In this document: positions 62,029 to 64,000 of the stretch, one piece after another
Position numbering within the stretch: the first letter of the stretch is position 1
How the letters are laid out: the number at the start of each line of letters is the position of its first letter
Translations under genes and position numbers: made by a program
Notes under the pieces: generated by a model
Seen by the model: only the letters and a program-made list of their open reading frames with translations
The model's database searches: none
Told to the model about the DNA's origin: nothing
NCBI GenBank assembly: GCA_963785585.1
Contig: CAWAVW010000004.1
Coordinates: forward strand, 434,001 to 498,000
Source of the DNA: Palsa-295 sp963785585
GTDB taxonomy: Bacteria; Acidobacteriota; Terriglobia; Acidiferrales; UBA7541
Length of the DNA stretch: 64,000 bases
Reading direction: 5' to 3'

Positions 62029-62160
62029 CTCGGGTCGCCGGCAGAGCGCGATTTCGCGCCATTTTCGGCCCACTTTACCCTTTTCGCACAATTTCCTAAG
62101 TGCTATCGACCCGCTCCATTCGCGGTGCTAGCGTAAAACCGGACACTCAGGGAGAAGTGT

Positions 62161-63003
62161 GTGACCGAGTTCGAGGAAACAAAAAGCCCCGGCGCCGAGA
62201 AGCGCCGCAGCACGCGGATCATCAAGTCCGTGCCGATCACCGTTATCGGGACCGACGCGCTCGGACAGGAGTTCCGTGAAGCCACCAACACGGTGATGAT
62301 CAACTGCTACGGCTGCAAGTACCAGACTGTCCACTATGCCCCGAAAACCACCGTCATTACCGTGGAGGTTCACCGCGCCAATCGCCGCCTGCCGCCTCGA
62401 ACCGTTCGAGGGCGGGTGATCTGGGTCCAGCGTCCGCGCAACTACCTGGACGTCTATCACATCGGTCTGGAATTCGAAGTCCCCGGCAATATCTGGGGTC
62501 TTCCTGCGCCTCCGGCGGATTGGTTTCCGTTTCCGGGCGAGGAAGATGAGCCGCCCGAGCCGGAACCATTGAAATTTTCCAAGCTGCCGACCTCTCCAGT
62601 GCGCGATTCCTCGGCCGATAAGAAATCCGGGGAGGCCGTAGCCATCGCCGTGGCCGAAGAATTCGAAGTCGATTGCACTCTCGAAATGGCCTCAGCCGCT
62701 CAGGCACCGGCAGCGCCGCCGGCCGGCCGGAACCGCGTCCGCGAACTGCAAAACGGCTCGCTGCGCGAAATGGTCTGTGAAATTGTGGAAGAAAAGCTCG
62801 CCGAACACTCGGCCGCCCTTCGCAGCCACCTGGACCAAGCGGTGAAGCACCTGCTCGATCAAATGTCGCAGTGGACCGTCGCAGCGTCCGAAGAAACTCG
62901 CGGGGAATTGAAAGCTCTGCGCGAATCGCTCGCCGCTCACCCCGACAGGCCCGCGAAAGCGGCAACCCGGCGCAAGAAAAAATCTGCACCCGCCGAATCG
63001 TAA
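62161..63003 (+). CDS. PilZ-domain protein with coiled C-terminus
   Basis: A 280-residue protein starting at GTG. The N-terminal PilZ-like domain (about 14-115) has KRRSTRIIKSVPITVIG, with the RxxxR-like motif, and VYHIGLEFEVPGNIWG, as in acidobacterial PilZ proteins; it would bind cyclic di-GMP. A Pro/Glu linker follows (PFPGEEDEPPEPEPL). The C-terminal part (about 195-270) is helical (MVCEIVEEKLAEHSAALRSHLDQAVKHLLDQMS), probably coiled-coil, with a basic tail. The segment GYCGCK-like NCYGCK has two Cys. lexA lies 149 bp downstream. Confidence 0.82.
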   Translation: MTEFEETKSPGAEKRRSTRIIKSVPITVIGTDALGQEFREATNTVMINCYGCKYQTVHYAPKTTVITVEVHRANRRLPPRTVRGRVIWVQRPRNYLDVYHIGLEFEVPGNIWGLPAPPADWFPFPGEEDEPPEPEPLKFSKLPTSPVRDSSADKKSGEAVAIAVAEEFEVDCTLEMASAAQAPAAPPAGRNRVRELQNGSLREMVCEIVEEKLAEHSAALRSHLDQAVKHLLDQMSQWTVAASEETRGELKALRESLAAHPDRPAKAATRRKKKSAPAES

Positions 63004-63091
63004 CGTCGAGCGCCGTGCGGCAGCGCCGCCATGTTCATCACTGCTCGGACGTCGCAAAACCGCCATACGGCCAGCCTGTCCCAAGGTACCA

Positions 63092-63120
63092 TTGACTTTC
63101 GCTTTTAATTCGCCTACGCT
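63092..63120 (+). promoter_or_regulatory. lexA promoter with a TTCGC-N6-TTCGC direct repeat (candidate LexA site)
   Basis: TTGACT (63092-63097), a 17-bp spacer and TACGCT (63115-63120). The spacer holds TTCGC at 63098-63102 and 63109-63113, one helical turn apart. The same block, with the same spacing, lies upstream of recA. Confidence 0.62.
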
Positions 63121-63152
63121 AGCGCTCGATACTACCACCCAAGGGGCGTGCG

Positions 63153-63776
63153 ATGGCGTTGACCAAGCGGCAGAAAGAAGTTCTCAATTACCTGGTCGGA
63201 TTCCTCAATAAAAACGGGTATTCGCCGAGCTTTGAGGAGATCGCCCACGCGCTCAAGCTCACCTCGCTGGCGACCGTTCATAAGCATTTATCCACTCTCG
63301 AGAAGAAAGGCTTCATTCGCCGCGGGTACAACCAGAGCAGGTCGATCGAAGTGTTGCAGCTCCCGAAACCCATTCGAGAACAGGTGATGGATCGCCACGT
63401 CGTCGAGTTGCCTTTGGCGGGCCGAATCGCCGCCGGACGGCCTCTTGAAGCCGTGGAATCGAGCGAAACCATTTCGCTTGCCGACTTTGCCCGCGGCCAG
63501 AACACGTTCGTGCTGCAGGTGAAGGGCGAATCGATGCGCGACGATCACATTTTGGATGGCGACTACATCGTCGTCGAGCAGACGCAGGTCGCGAATCCCG
63601 GCGAAATCGTGGTTGCGCTCGTCGGTGAAGACGACGCCACCGTAAAGCGCTTTTACCGCGAGCCCGGCGGCAAAATCCGCCTGCAGCCGGCCAATTCGAC
63701 GATGGCTCCGATTATGGTGGCGGCCAACGACGTAAAGATTCAGGGCCGCGTTGTCGGCGTGCTCCGCAAATATTAA
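63153..63776 (+). CDS. lexA: SOS repressor LexA
   Basis: A 207-residue LexA. The winged HTH (about 1-70) has PSFEEIAHALKLTSLATVHKHLSTLEKKGFIRR. The self-cleavage site is Ala89-Gly90 in LPLAGRIAAGRP. The catalytic Ser127 is in VKGESMRDDHILDGDYIVV and Lys165 in DATVKRFYRE, as in normal LexA. A ribosome site AAGGGG precedes the ATG. The upstream direct repeat suggests autoregulation. Confidence 0.96.
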   Translation: MALTKRQKEVLNYLVGFLNKNGYSPSFEEIAHALKLTSLATVHKHLSTLEKKGFIRRGYNQSRSIEVLQLPKPIREQVMDRHVVELPLAGRIAAGRPLEAVESSETISLADFARGQNTFVLQVKGESMRDDHILDGDYIVVEQTQVANPGEIVVALVGEDDATVKRFYREPGGKIRLQPANSTMAPIMVAANDVKIQGRVVGVLRKY

Positions 63777-63796
63777 CCGGCGATTTGGGGCGTAAA

Positions 63797-63833
63797 CCGG
63801 CGCGAGCGAGACCTTCCCCCTCGCGCGCGCCGG
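63797..63833 (+). terminator. GC-rich hairpin after lexA
   Basis: CCGGCGCG (63797-63804) pairs with CGCGCCGG (63826-63833), with further inner pairing. No T-tract follows (CCTCAAA), so intrinsic termination is uncertain. The rest to 64000 shows no gene that I can support. Confidence 0.4.
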
Positions 63834-64000
63834 CCTCAAACCGCGAGTCCCGCTGTTTCGAAGATTTTTCGCTTCCACCATCCAACTCCTTCGGTTAGTC
63901 TCTGAAACGTCCTTCCCCCAGCAGGGCAAAGCTCCATCCGCTGTGGCTGAAGCTGTAAAAATCGACTGCCCCTTATCGGGTCGAGCACACCTGTACCAAT

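Noticed and set aside
62079..62120. TTCGC-containing stretch upstream of the PilZ gene as an SOS box
   Set aside because: The second half-site reads TCCTA and the spacing to a -10 is wrong.
63288..63929. Minus-strand frame opposite lexA with AAGGAG near an internal ATG
   Set aside because: It covers the whole of lexA, has no recognised motif, and the ribosome-site-like AAGGAG is not enough to call a gene.
1..64000. CRISPR arrays, insertion sequences, prophage or integrase genes
   Set aside because: I looked for regular direct repeats, transposase or integrase motifs and terminal inverted repeats and found none.

Overview
The window reads as a contiguous piece of an Acidobacteriota chromosome, most likely class Terriglobia. 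This is inferred from gene content: three secreted proteins of the acidobacterial VWFA-related type, an MGH1/GH63-like glucosidase, hopanoid side-chain genes HpnI and HpnJ, LutABC, a SYLF protein and a Gly-rich TonB. Genes are dense, GC-rich and mostly housekeeping. I see no phage, insertion sequence, CRISPR array or rRNA. One tRNA gene (Gln, anticodon CTG) is present.

Layout. 0-4.5 kb: a partial exported protein, a SYLF protein and two tandem PP2C/SpoIIE phosphatases (FHA-GAF-PP2C, then GAF-PP2C). 4.5-7.5 kb (minus): a three-gene ABC-2 exporter and a tiny zinc-ribbon protein. 7.6-12.5 kb: a MacA-like adaptor, TPR protein, MacB-like permease without ATPase, and TolC-like channel. 12.6-16.1 kb: hopanoid cluster hpnJ, two EmrE/EamA half-transporters, hpnI. 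16.2-21.9 kb (minus): ilvD-ilvC-ilvB-ilvM-tyrA behind a branched-chain leader peptide and attenuator. 22.0-24.6 kb (plus): a divergent chorismate mutase, prephenate dehydratase and DAHP synthase operon behind a Phe/Tyr-rich leader peptide and attenuator. 24.8-29.3 kb: Dps, a duplicated-domain secreted protein, tRNA-Gln, lutABC. 29.3-37.6 kb: a multi-TM GT-C/YfhO-like protein, a glucosidase, an AhpD-like protein, a HEAT-plus-VOC protein, a secreted protein and TonB. 37.8-47.7 kb: ileS-lspA-lgt-rluD, then VWFA proteins and a pentapeptide-repeat protein. 47.9-53.8 kb: a UvrD-type helicase-nuclease, thiolase, MmcQ/YjbR protein and 3-hydroxybutyryl-CoA dehydrogenase. 53.9-64 kb: recA, a PBP transpeptidase, an M23 peptidase, korAB, a DedA/VTT protein, a PilZ protein and lexA.

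The strongest unusual signals are regulatory. First, two amino-acid attenuators lie head to head. One leader peptide is Ile/Leu/Val-rich and precedes ilvD; the other is Phe/Tyr-rich and precedes the phe operon. Both have visible mutually exclusive terminator and antiterminator helices, and a perfect 17-nt T-N11-A palindrome lies between the promoters. Second, recA and lexA share an almost identical promoter block with a TTCGC-N6-TTCGC direct repeat in the -35/-10 spacer, a candidate LexA operator; a related copy precedes the M23 peptidase gene. Third, two half-size EmrE-like genes sit between hpnJ and hpnI and could encode an ArnE/ArnF-like hopanoid flippase.

All functional names rest on motif recognition by eye. 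No database search was run.
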